From: Pleurotus djamor
Taxonomy: Eukaryota; Basidiomycota; Agaricomycetes; Agaricales; Pleurotaceae
Assembly (NCBI GenBank): GCA_029747585.1
Contig: JAPEVF010000122.1
Location: 1 to 64,000, forward strand
Length of the DNA stretch: 64,000 nt
Direction: 5' to 3'
Positions 48,216 to 59,654 of the stretch are shown here, one piece after another. The translations under genes and the position numbers were made by a program. Numbering within the stretch: position 1 is the stretch's first letter; every line of letters begins with the position of its first letter. The notes under the pieces are model-generated. The model saw only the letters and a list, made by a program, of their open reading frames with translations. It did no database searches and had not been told where the DNA came from.

Positions 48216-50304
48216 TTATGATGCGTCTGGACGAGGCCTTTTGTTACTCGACTCGGGACGGTGAACCTTGAGCTTGAGCTGTCGATCCCGGTGAACCGAA
48301 GCAATATAATTCCCCAACATCTCCACATCATGAGCCTTTGTAATCTCATCCCCTCCTTTCACACCAGTTGCCCATGTTACCCCATCAGTGTTAAGATCAT
48401 GTGGATAAAAGGCCTTGCCGACCTTGCCGCACCAGTCGAAGTCAACAAGAAAAACATCGCGGTCATCGTTCACAACGACGTTGGCATCGCGTAGGTCACC
48501 GAAGACGTAGTCCTTATCGTGAAGCGCTTTCAGTCCGACCCTGAGTTTCTCCATAGCTTCGTCGGTTGGTAATTTGGTAAAATCGTCGTGTATGTATTCG
48601 GACACAACACATATCTTGCCGACATCAGGTTCGTACTTGCAATAGATCAACTTCGGCGCGACACCAACTTGATGCATCAGCCGATGTGCCTCCGCATTGT
48701 ATCGCTTGGTGAATTTGACAATACAATCACGTCCAGGGTATGTGGGGGAAGTCAAGGTGGCATGGAATACGGCACGATTAGAACGCGGAGGAAATCGTCG
48801 GTTAGTGTACGAGAGGGTACATATTTCATCGGTATCGTCGGTGAAGGTGTTGAAATGAGGTGCGGGGAAGAGAGGATGGCGTATTGCGGACTCGATCTTC
48901 TCATAGTACTCGTCAAGTTCAACAAGGCATTCATCGAGCACAGAGAAAACGTGAGCAACCCGATGGACCAAAGCCTCGCGATCGGAACTGTAATCATCCT
49001 CGTCGTCATTGGCAGAGTCATAGGGAACGAGAGATATGTAGTCGATGAGGCGCTGCGTCACTACGCCTTCAAGATAGATAACGCCAGAGATTGTAAGATT
49101 GGGTCCGCAAATTCCGAGGAGGAAGGCAGGCATGCAGCTGATTTTCCGGAGTTCTCTCAGCTAGTAGGTATGTGGTCAATAAAGCGTATACCGCCGGTAT
49201 CATCTCTACTAACCCTCTCAGATGTAGACATTATTTGATAACCCCGCACGGCTTGTTCGATGGGATCAGCTTCTCCCAAACCTATCCCGTTCTTAAGCAC
49301 CAACACGAGACTCAACATTGCCATTACCAAGGGGCAAGACGCGTACCGATTCCCGTCAGGTTTGAATACCAGATCGCCAAATTGGAAGGTGGTTTCTCGA
49401 CCGGTAAAATTGCCCGACGAGAGAAGAAGCTTTAAATCAGGTTCGAGATCTTCGTGCCTCTTGGACTCTACAGAAAAGTACTGCGCACTGGTATGCAAGA
49501 GTCGTGAAGCTGCGCGCAGGCGTTCTTTGGCTGAAGGCTTTGCCGCAAAATCACTGAGGGATGGCTGTTTGGCCACTTTTCGTTGAAACCGTTTGAATAT
49601 CGGGTGATAGATACCAATACTCGGTCCGGTCAAGGCGCCAGGACGACCATCGTAAACAGCAGCAACATTTTCGGAATTCTGTGCAGGGATCAAGGCCGCA
49701 TTTTTGGTAGTCGTGGATGGGGAGTCCAGTCGCTGTCGGATCAATGCGGCGTTCGACGCGGCTGATTGGTGCTTAGACAGCAGCAAGACAAGAATCAAAG
49801 CACACTCACGACTGTTCGGAAGGCGATGACGTCGACGATTGGAAAAGGCTTGTAAAGGGTAAGGGGGGCGTAGATACAGAGAAACAAATTCACGAACTAC
49901 AAAGTACAAGGATACGAACTTTCTCGTCCTTGACGAGCACAGATAGAAACTGGCTTGACAGCAACGTTGAGCTCCGCCGGATCATAGCGTCCCAGTCCAG
50001 AGCATTCAGTTTTTCCAAAGAGGAGTTCTGAGAGGGTGCGTCCTCTTCTGAGAGCTAGCATAAAGCAAGCAAAAATGGGATTGGAATGAGTATATGGCTA
50101 GACATATTTGGGATAGGACGCGCAGCTCACTCTCAAAACGAGCAACTTGAAGATAGGTCCAGGAGCACCGGGCAGAGTGACATTGCTGAGTTGCATTTCA
50201 AAGGACTCGAGAGAATAATCAGCAACTTGAACTTCCCGGATGTGATACACCTCTTTGCGTTGCGAGTTGAAGAGGAGGAATGTCACCATGTTTTTCACAG
50301 ACAT
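48216..50304 (-). CDS. K3: header + middle domain + kinase-like protein (Crinkler-like)
   Basis: Start MSVKNMVTFLLFNSQRKEVY (header), intron, second module (EKLNALDWDAMIRRSSTLL ... RILVLC), intron, then a middle domain with GRPGALTGPSIGIYHPIF. Here the ExK Glu is Val: the sequence is VLVLKNGIGLGEADPIEQA, with Val at 49298-49300. After a further intron come FLLGICGPNLTISGVIYL and LIDYISLVPY. The kinase-like domain keeps the key residues: CIVKFTKRYNAEAHRLM, FGDLRDANVVVN and LVDFDWCGKVG. The tail (HRPESSNKRPRPDAS) is basic. The frame is intact across exons. It is followed by R2 on the same strand. A role as effector is inferred from the class only. Confidence 0.78.
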
Positions 50305-50644
50305 GGTGGTGGTATGGAGTCAAAAGCCACCGGCGTGCTGTGTACTTGCGAAGGAGACTTTTAGAAATTGTCCATTGTGGGAATCTGTAATTTTACATGA
50401 ACCATGAAGTACGTATATATACATAGCCGTTGTATCAAGAGCACCATTTTCCATCTATCTATTCATAGTCTACGTTGATTAAAGCCTGGGGTTCGTAAAA
50501 AGGAGATGATAGCAAGGAGCGAAGAGAGGGAGAGGCAAGAAGAAGATATATGAAGAGACACGCCAATTATGTAGAATGAAAATTGGGAATACAGCAAAGG
50601 TCAAGTTGGCGACAACCACCACGCTTATCCTGAGAGGGGTCAGC

Positions 50645-53600
50645 TTAGAGATGACTCTTCCCAACGCCAGGAGAAGGCGGCATACCTTCCAAACCCTGGT
50701 CCCTCACCAAGTCCAACATATGGTCGACGATCTCCTGTGGCGTGGTGACGTGCCAGCTAGCAAGAGTCCGCTTGCTACTGTGACCAACAGCGGTGGTGAA
50801 GACGGCATCTTTGTGTATGGTAAGATCCAGCGTGGGGAACTTGGCAGCGAGCTCGGCCTGACGCTCTTCACTTGATTCAATGATGGGCGAGGAGGTTGGA
50901 GGGGTGTCGCTGCCTTCGATGAGGGTGACGGAGACCGGTGCCTCAAGGCGTGCTTTGACGGTTCCAGGAGGGAACAAACTCAACGCGCGGAACATGTCCT
51001 CATCGGTCTAGGGAGTCAACGATTAGCAGCCAGAAGCGTGAGGTAGCTTATATGAAACCAACCTTGTCGTCACCAGCACAGAAGATGAACTCAGCATCGG
51101 GGTTCTTGTACAAGATACGCTTGACGATCTCGCCCTTGTTGACGGCGATGGGTCTGACTTCGAGGTTCTTCTTGCCAACAAGCACTATCAAAAGCAAAAA
51201 ATCAGGGCTGAGCTTAAGTACAGACAATGGCGCGACTGACCTTCGATGGGACGCTTGTGGACCAAGTTGTTCTCCAACAAGTCTTGACATTGTCGGCACT
51301 GGAAGAGACCCCACTCCGGGTCAGCTCCTCGGTAATGCCATGTAATCGAGCTCTTCTTGACTTCGATATGACTTCCCGTCGTCCTCTCCGTGTAGTACTT
51401 GAAGATCTCCAAGACCTCGTTCATCCACGACATATCAAGCTTCTTCGTGAAGTTAACCCATTCCGTACTTCCACGCTCGCGCATAAACCCACCATGCTCA
51501 GCACTGAAACCGACATGGAGGAGGTGTCCGAGATGTTGCTCCAAAAAGGCACCGTCACGTCCAGAAATGATATAGACCAGATTGGCTGGGTCGGAAGATA
51601 AGGATTCGAGCGCTTCCAGAGTTGGCGCGGAAGGAACAGCCATCGAGGGCGTCTTGACGATAGGAGCAAGAGTACCCTAAGNAAAAAAAGAGCGTAGGCG
51701 CAATCAGGATCCTTTGTCGTCCGCCACAATCCTTATCTCAAGACAACTCACATCGTAGTCGAACAGGAAGAGCCTCTTCTTAGCATCCTTATACTTCTGA
51801 TTCAAGACTTCTCTCGGAATGTAGGGCGTCTGTCTAGCTTGGCCTTCGCCGCCCATCTGACCCAACAGCATCTTCACAAGGACGGAAGCCCAGTGATGCG
51901 AAGTGTGCGTCGACACGACTTTATATAATTTTCGGTGGCGCTCCGCTTTCTCAGCCTCCGACATCAAGAGGCCCCTGTTCATGGCAGCCGCAACACCCTG
52001 ACAACGTCAAATTAGAAACACCGTTATCTCGAAATCCGTCCTGAGATCTTGACCACTCACCCCGAGATCCCAAGGGTTCACCTGCAATGCGTCTTCCATG
52101 TTCTTGCTGATACCCATGAACTCGCTGAGAATGCTGGGGCTCTTCTTCGTCTTCTCCTGTGCGATCACAAACTCCATGGAGGTCGTGTTCATACCATCTC
52201 GGAGAGGGGTGATAACACCCAAGTCCGCGACAGACAGTAGAGCGTAGAATTCATCCTTCTTTAGAGTTTGATGACTAGACAGGTCACGATGTCAGCGCCC
52301 GCACATACCCCAACTCCGTAAAATTGATAGCTCACTAATGATGAACAGGAATGAAGTCCAAGCTGCCGTATTCTCCGTTGATGTGGGCTACCAACTCGCT
52401 GACCTGACGTTCGAGTTTAGGACTGTCGGTCAAGGCCGGCGACGTGACCTGGATAAGCACAACGTTGCCAATCCATTCAGGGAAGTCTTGGAGCAATTTC
52501 TCGAATGCACGGAGCTGAACGGTCATGTGTGAATCAGCAACCGATTTTATAGCCGAGGAGAAGATTACTGACCTTCTGCAGAACCCCTTTGACGACGTCC
52601 AACTTGTCACGTCCGACGATAATCTTCTTGCCTTCGTACAGGTTACGCAACGCGGCGAGCTTCGGCTGAATACCGGGACGAAGTCTAACAATAACTTTAG
52701 CGCACATCCATACACGGGGTGTTCATGACACTTACACATCCCTGGAAACCCGCATGGCATCGATACCCACGGGACAATGCATGACTGCAGCGGTATGACT
52801 CTCGACGTCAATTCCCTTCGACGTCGTCTCATATCCGCACACACGAACGCAGGTGGACGTAAAATGCCTCGAGTAGGCATACGTTTGGAAGCAGATAAGA
52901 TTGGCGCCGAGCATCCCATCGAGAATTTCCTTACGGCCTATGGGTACAAATGTCAATCCATGACACGGCCATGTGAACACAGGAGACTCACGAGGCAAGC
53001 AACGGAATACCTCGCTACTTGGGAAGGGGGTGTGAACGAAAAGACCGATAGTAGCGTCTGGGACGCGTTCACGGATCATCTTGGGAGCCAGGAGTAGATG
53101 GTAGTCGTGGACCCAGATAAGATCGCCTATGTAGACGCGAGGGGTCACAGGACGTCCCAAAAATAGGACAGATATACGGACCTGGCTGGTAAATTCGCTC
53201 AACGGTCTTGGCAAACAGATCGTTGACCTGGACATATGGAGGATAGTACTGGTCGGCCGAAGCGTATTCGGTAGCCACATCTTGCCACAGAAGGTAGTGG
53301 AACAAAGGCCACAAAGCTGCAATGGCGAGCAATGAATTTCGGAGATAGAGGAAGATGAAGATATGGACGCACTTTGTTTGCAGTATCCATCGTAGTGTCC
53401 GTGCGCAACCTTGTCGTCCACCCAAACTGGGACATACATGGTCTTGCGCTTCTTCTGCCGAGCCTCACCCTCTGGTGACAGAGGCTCGTTATCGTCGTCG
53501 TCGGCATCAAGATCTCCGTCGGTCTCCTTCGTCATGTAACTTCGGAGCGCGTCTTCCAGCATCCGGCGGTCGTCGTCCAGCACAGTATTTGACGGAACAC

Positions 53601-54075
53601 GTTCGCCAGGATTCGTAGACTGGATATCACCAGTCCAACCAACGATGAGCTGTTCGTGAGTGGCTGCCAAGGAACGGATACCGGAGATCATGGCAGCATG
53701 TCCGTAACGGGGCTTGAGCGTCCACGCCGTCGAGCTTGGTGCGGGTTTGCTGCTACTCTCCGGGATCCACGACTCTACATTGTCGGTGGTTGGGCTGGGA
53801 GGGACGTCGGATGCTTTACTTGGTGGGGTCGCGGGAGGGCTGGGGATTCCTGCGCGAGTGTTCAGGGTGGCGACGACGGGAAGATAATGGCAGACGTGTA
53901 TGATACGGCCGCTCAAGGCGATATCTCGACTGCGGAGTTCGTCTTGAAGGGCGTTGATCTGCGAGCGAACCTGGTCGAGGGAGACATCGTCGCCGTTCCT
54001 GGTGTACGGCTCGTGGAAGGAGTCGAGCGGGATCGAGCGCAGCGAGGTGGAAGTCGACAGCGACGCCGAGGGCAT
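50645..54075 (-). CDS. TPS2: Trehalose-6-phosphate phosphatase (GT20-like + HAD domains)
   Basis: Makes trehalose from trehalose-6-phosphate as part of the cytosolic trehalose synthase complex, important in stress and carbon control. Start MPSASLSTSTSLRSI at 54075, then a long N-terminal linker. A GT20-type region follows: GRIIHVCHYLPVV, ATHEQLIVGWTGDIQ, DLIWVHDYHLLLAPK, GLFVHTPFPSSEVFR, ICFQTYAYSRHF. The C-terminal HAD phosphatase has LFLFDYD, an intron, GTLAPIV, then YIISGRDGAFLEQHL and GFSAEHGGF. It ends MPPSPGVGKSHL with the stop at 50645. An N at 51682 lies in the intron tract next to an acceptor and is harmless. Length about 950 residues, normal for Tps2-type proteins. Confidence 0.93.
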
Positions 54076-55183
54076 GTCGTTTGGCGAGGTGGGGGTTTGC
54101 TTTCAAGAGGCGTTCTTGGGGGAAAGGTATAAAAGAGAAGTTGGAGATTATGACGATTGCTCGGTGATTACCCAAATAGGAAATGCGGTGTTGAAAAATC
54201 AATGCGTTCACNTTTTTTGAGCGATCATGGCCAAATCTTGAAAGGGGCCGACTGATCTGCGAGGTATCTCCCTTCACTTCCAGACTCTGATAATCCAGCC
54301 AACCGCCACGTCGGACCTGTGCCGTCATTGCTGGTTGGCTACTATGTTATCGCGTGCGACCCCGTACGAACGTGCCATAGCATCGCGACCTGGGACTCAT
54401 TTATGAAGAACGCTCTGGATGATAGAACGTGGCCATCCGTTTCGCAAAGTCCATCCGTGGCCCAGTTTCACCGACGACAATCAAACATAATCCGCGTTTA
54501 TTCTTAGAGGTCTTGAGGGGCAGGAATCAGACGTCAACGTCCCACGTCCAGGTCCTGGAAAAAATGGAAGGCCTGAACATGAGGCTGGTAACATTGAACC
54601 CCTTAAGGTGGCCTAGAAAGACTGTATCGGATTTAGGACGCGGTCTGGTCGTCATCCGTGTCAAGCCTAATAGTCTATGATCGGTGAGTGATTAGACTCT
54701 CAAGGCTGGACTAGGAAACACATCTATACCTCAGCCAGAGACCCCAGACGTCCAAATATACTCGTTCGGGGAACAACCGAGGAAATTGTTCAATATGACA
54801 AGGAATACCAACGCAAACGCGAAAAACTGGGTGGGATCATTGATCAAAAGCGACAACTGACAAGAATAGGGCACGGACCTTCCTATAACCCGGGTATAAC
54901 GATACCCAAACTTGGATAGTAAGAACCTCACCGTTTGCCTATTCAAACGTCATCTAGTTGGTGATGGATGGTTAACCGGTTTTTCATTACAGTCGAAGCA
55001 AGGAAACCGAAGACGAAAGAAGGATAAGGCCGGCCATAAAAGCCCATGGGCTATCATAGGGACGGAGGGCCATGGGGCCACGCGCTACGTTCCGTGCGAC
55101 CCTAAAAACATGATTCTGTAGCCGCATCCCTTCCCATGGCTTGACCCAACCACCCTCCGACGTCAAACCATCTCCTTCCACAC
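54076..55183. other. Divergent intergenic region
   Basis: Upstream of TPS2 and of the DUF6593 gene. An N at 54212 lies beside a T-run. Open frames at 54319-54946 have no recognisable features. Confidence 0.45.
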
Positions 55184-55730
55184 ATGCGACTTCACTTTCT
55201 GGATAGCCACAACCCTCGTAACGTCACACTGTCGCTGAACCAACGCGATCCAACATATACCATCAGCACGCCCTTCAAAGTCATCGGTCGGACATCAACC
55301 ATACACAAGATCACAAAGAGCGAAAACAAGAGAAATGAAGAATCAAAGAACGAACCGATGGCTGTTTCAAACAGGACGGTGAAAGTCGGGGAGATTCAGT
55401 GGCAGATTGGAAAACCCTGTCGACTGGTGCTTGGTGATCATCCGGTTGTCGGCGTCGACGAGTACTTTAGCAAAGTGGGGTTCCTCTGGGGAAGAAGGTA
55501 TTCGTTAATTGAATTTCTGCGCAGTCTGTAGAAGCATGCTCACTGGATGTCGTAGAGACAGGGTATTCAGGGCGCCAGACGGGAGGGAATACACATGGAA
55601 ATTCAAGGGCCCTGTACTCGAGGTTTGCCTCGATCCATGTCGTGGACCTTCAACGATGTTGACTAACGGTACGCATAGCTTTACACCAACGGGGAAAGTA
55701 GCACATTGGTTGCATCATTTCAACCACTGA
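55184..55730 (+). CDS. DUF6593-type protein
   Basis: Two exons, 55184-55497 and 55556-55730, with an intron from GTATTCG to GTCGTAG. The N-terminal half opens MRLHFLDSHNPRNVTLSLNQ, with YTISTPFKVIGRTSTIHKI, then VGEIQW; across the splice it reads FLWGRRDRVFRAPDGREYTW and KFKGPVLEVCL. This order of beta strands is characteristic of DUF6593 proteins, common and often expanded in agaricomycetes. The C-terminus ends VAHWLHHFNH, which differs from the usual ending, so a missed last exon is possible. Function unknown; no signal peptide. Confidence 0.68.
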
Positions 55731-55952
55731 CGCTAGGTCGCTGGGGCCCTACAAAATTGAGCGTGCTCATCATATTCCCCGAGTGGGAACACATTGCGGA
55801 TACTATCGTCGTCACATTTGTTTATATTCAGTCTCTCAGGAACTCATGAATGAAGAACTCACCTTAGACGCTCTAGTGTGCATTCAAAAGTAATCTTCTG
55901 AGATAGTCAGGAAGGAAGGGGTGTCTGAACGTAAGAGTGACGACCAACTCTG

Positions 55953-56970
55953 TTAACCCAGCAACGTCATGACTATCGAATATAACACCTCTGCATCGAC
56001 GACACAACATGTGCTCGGATCCATCGAGGACCGCATACCGTGCCATAACCACTCCAAGACGATATCGCTCATTTTCATGGGCATATACCTCCGCTGATTA
56101 AGCGCTTTGATCAACTGGAAGGCAAAATCGCACGAAGTGAACCCAGCCATGGGGGACGAAGTAGGCGGCGGCCATTGAGAGGTGCAGACTAATCCCATGA
56201 TGAATGAATCGTCGATGTCGATCGGATGGCCCGGAATGAATGAAGGTGTAGCCGTGCTGGACTCGGTTTCTAATAGAGACAGGTAAGGAACATCGTTGGG
56301 CGGTGATAAATCCGATGTTTGAAGTGGTGACTGAATGCTTCGAGGCAGAGTACCGATCGTTGCATCCCAACTGTTGCTGCCACCGATAAGAGTCGCTGGA
56401 GGTAACGTGAACTGTGAAAGAGGCTCTGAGTTAGGAGCCAACGCTGGACATGGTACGAGGGTCATAGTGGGGGATCGTGACGATGGCAACTTTGCCCTGG
56501 AGCTTGAAGGCGTCGAGGCGGCTGAGGAAGTTGGTAGCGTCTGTAGGAGTGGCTCAGGGACCTTGGGGCATGGTCTTCCACTGCAGCACGAGGTACGACT
56601 GGGAGGAACAGCTGCAGTGACTATGCGCGGCTTCGACTCGCGATGGGACGTCAGATACGAATCGATGTCGCGTTCATCAAGGTCGCACTGTTCTTTCAAG
56701 AGGGACCGTAAAGCCCTGTTCTCTTCAAGAACAAGGCGAGCTTGTTTTTGAAGCTCAATATTCGCCTATGTAATGATAGATGAACGGGCTGGGACATTGG
56801 GATTGACGATGTGATGTGATGTAACTTACCTGGACCCCTTGCTGCTCAAATTCCTTCAGGCGACCCTCAAGTGAAGCGACATACTGACGCTTTCTGTCTC
56901 GAGAGCGTCTTTGGTTTTCTCTGATACGCTGCGCCGTTTGTGACTTGCTAGGATATGTCTCGTCTTGCAT
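55953..56970 (-). CDS. bZIP transcription factor
   Basis: Start MQDETYPSKSQTAQRIRENQ at 56970. The basic region RENQRRSRDRKRQYVASLEG, with Asn and Arg in the DNA-contact positions, is followed by a short zipper (LEGRLKEFEQQGVQ). An intron near 56830-56767 (GTAAGT..ACATAG) continues it with ANIELQKQARLVLEENRALR and SLL, extending the coiled coil. The rest (about 250 residues) is Ser/Pro-rich, with a C-terminal conserved-looking part (GFTSCDFAFQLIKALNQRRY) of the kind found in fungal bZIP proteins. The stop is at 55953. It acts in the nucleus; targets unknown. Confidence 0.87.
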
Positions 56971-57188
56971 TAGTATATCGGAGGGCAGGGGCGATGAAGG
57001 ACGGGTCGTGTTTACCAGCGAAGCGCCAAACCCCGGGTCGGAGGGATCGAGACCCGTGACGTCACCCCTGTCCTTTCGAAGGGGTTGTGCACAGAAGTCA
57101 TTGGCAAGTCGAAGGTCTGTACACGCTCATAGAGTTAGAGTCTCTAGTCTCAACGAAAACGCGTCGAAAAATGTAAAAACATCTGTAG

Positions 57189-57270
57189 CGACGCCAGCAG
57201 GATTTGAACCTGCGCCCTCAAAGAGGAACAGATTTCTAATCTGTCGCCGTAACCACTTGGCTATAGCGCC
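57189..57270 (-). tRNA. tRNA-Ser (anticodon AGA), second copy
   Basis: 82 nt on the minus strand, identical to 39903-39984, with the same class II variable arm and AGA anticodon. A TTTTT tract about 10 bases beyond the 3' end on the minus strand fits a Pol III terminator. Confidence 0.93.
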
Positions 57271-57562
57271 TTAACGCATGTGTCACACGTAACAGCCAGA
57301 ACGCGGAGGACGTACTCAGGGTGCTGGGCTCCAGGACAAGAAAGAGGAAGGTGATCAACGCGAGTCCATAGATGTATGTCACATCCAAGAATGCCACGCA
57401 TATATGCGCCCCAAAACTGCAAGAGGCCAAGTTTTGAGGTTCAAAACGATTTAATACGGAAGGGACACTTACAAACGGCGAACATCGAAGTCGTTCGAGG
57501 TAAGCATCGTCTAATCGAGACGGCGTTGGGTACAGGGCTATGAGTGGAGAACGGAAATTCAT
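57261..57562 (-). CDS. Possible small hypothetical protein, about 80 aa, ending in the tRNA
   Basis: Exon 1 starts at 57562 (MNFRSPLIALYPTPSRLDDA, then YLERLRCSPF). A GTAAGT donor and a CTTGCAG acceptor lead to FWGAYMRGILGCDIHLWTRV and so on, ending VKAL with the stop codon at 57261-57263, that is, 10 bases inside the 5' end of the tRNA gene. The splice sites are good, but the protein is not recognised, and overlap with a tRNA argues against it. Confidence 0.28.
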
Positions 57563-58135
57563 CTCATCGAAAGGCCTTCACAATTGGCGACGGAAGAACA
57601 CACGCGGACCTACACGCAAAATGACCGGGTCGGTGAATAGCAAGAGAGTATGTGGTACTAAACACACCATGATATCCACGGATCGAGAGAGAGTCGGGAC
57701 TGTGACGAGCAAGAAGAGGGGTGGCAAGCGAAAAGGTGAGGGAAGGTAGTGGGAGGGAAGAAAGAGATCTCTGGGACGTGTCTGAACTCGTCCAGCATAT
57801 ATACCCAAATTTTAGGCTGACGTAATGCACGCTCGGACCAGCTGTGTTGGAGCGCACTTCCGAGAGGTACTTCAGAGAAGGATGAAAGGAGAGACAGGAT
57901 GCGTTGAAGTTGGCACGGTGAACTTGGAAGTATCGATGGGCGTCTAATGCGCGCTTAAAGAGCTTGGAATGGCACGGAGTTTATCCCTCGTTCTGTGGGA
58001 CACACACCGAGATGATGACGCACACTTTGAGGAATCTATGATAGTAAGGTTCATACACGAAGCCCTATGGACGAATCTGAGGTTGAAGCAAGTCAAGCGA
58101 GTCGTTCACTTGGATATATTGTTCGTGCTCATACG

Positions 58136-59654
58136 CTACAGAGGAGTACTGTGTAGACGTTGAAGTACCGAGCTGGCTGTCGGTCGCTGCGATGCCGCCT
58201 GCGTCCAGCAAGCTTCAATGATAGACCATAGAGAAGGTGGTAAGATGTCCCGAGCCGGTTGAAGGGGTCGATTCCCTAAAACAACTTTGAACATGACCGC
58301 GCTATCCTGTACTATGTCAGCAAAAGGTGGTGCTCGAGTGTATATCTAAGAATCATCGCAAGACACGAGCAATCAGTTTCATGAAAGACAGGCAGCAACG
58401 AGAGACGGACTCACTTCAAGGCATGTACAACCGAAAGCATAGATATCACTGGCTTGCGTACGACGAGAATGGGCCAAGTTGTAATCTGCCGGGTAGTGAA
58501 GTTCGGGAGCCATCCAGCGTATTGAGCCTCCAACATCAGAGGAATGACCTCGCGTTTGGTCTGAGAGGAGCGTTAGCCCAAAGTCTGCGATCCGAACATG
58601 CCAGTCCTGATCAATAAGTATATTTCCCTATGTTCGATAGTGATTAGAATTTGTATGGGTATACGATGGATTCACCACACGACATACTCCTCGAAGATCG
58701 CCGTGAATGATATTCTTCCAATGCAGATACGCCAGCCCTCTCGTAAGTTCAGTTATCTAAGGAGAGACGGACGATAAGCCACGATAAACTTGAACATGAG
58801 AAATCTTACACACTCGTTGGTCAATGTCAATCATCCCATGCTCAGCGATAAACTGCATGATGGTGCCATTCTTCATCCAAGGGGATATCAAGCAAATGAA
58901 AGAAGGAAATACGTCGCAGTCAATGCCAAGGAAGGGCAACACGTTCGGGTGTTGGAGGCTATGCCAGACAAGAGCTTCTTTCCCTATCCTCTGGAAAGAT
59001 TGTGAACAATGAGTTTGTGGCACCCAGCGCGCAATACGTTACCTGAGAAGAAACGCGGTGGTGAGGGTCTCTCTTAAATATACGGATCCTCTTGATACCT
59101 ACGGACGCGCCTCGAAATTCCCCGCGAAATACGTCAGAATTAGAACCGCCAGACACGGCGTGCTCTTCCAATAGTCTCGTGCCATTGGTTCTGAGATGCG
59201 TGGGAATCTCATTCGATACCTCGGATAGTTTGACGAGCAACCGATAGGCCTTTCGAGAGAGAGAGGTGGCATCAGGACCTATGAGTAAATCTTTGTCAAG
59301 AACCTGCCGAAGCTGATAAGCACACGCTTGGGGAACCTCAACATCAACAAGCAGCTCACGAAATGTATTATTCGAAGTAGAGCTTGAGCGTCCTCGCCAG
59401 ACAGCCGAAGAACAAATTGCTTCTGTTCAGGTGACGTTAGCACCTCCTTCAAACACTGCCCGAGGTGAAATTCATCGAGTGTCAAGGCCACCCTAAGCTG
59501 TTCAACACGAATTGTGTCAGCGAGCGATGTCGCTATCTGCAAAAGAAATCAGTCCTGTGACAGGAGGGCGAAAGCGAAAACACACATTGAGTAATTGCAT
59601 GCGGTAAGTATGGCTGTGCCTTAAGCTCTGGGCTGTCATATTGAAGCTCTGCAT
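58136..59654 (-). CDS. TKL-type protein kinase
   Basis: A serine/threonine (tyrosine-kinase-like) kinase. Start MQSFNMTAQSLRHSHTYRMQ at 59654; an intron leads to a helical N-terminus (IATSLADTIRVEQLRVALTL and EDAQALLRIIHF). The kinase domain has a glycine-rich loop (SGGSNSDVFRGEF), the lysine in VGIKRIR, LQHPNVLPFLGID, HGDLRG in place of HRD, then GNILIDQDWHVRIADFGL with DFG intact, a GSIRWMAPE segment, DIYAFGCTCLE, and a C-lobe EACWTQAASQRPTA. The stop is at 58136. The HGDLRG loop is usual in agaricomycete TKL expansions. At least five introns. No membrane segment. Target unknown. Confidence 0.83.

Noticed and set aside
48588..49238. 216-codon plus-strand open frame
   Set aside because: Antisense to the kinase-like part of K3, whose frame aligns with K1 and K2.
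53656..54132. 158-codon plus-strand open frame
   Set aside because: Antisense to the N-terminal linker of the trehalose-phosphatase.
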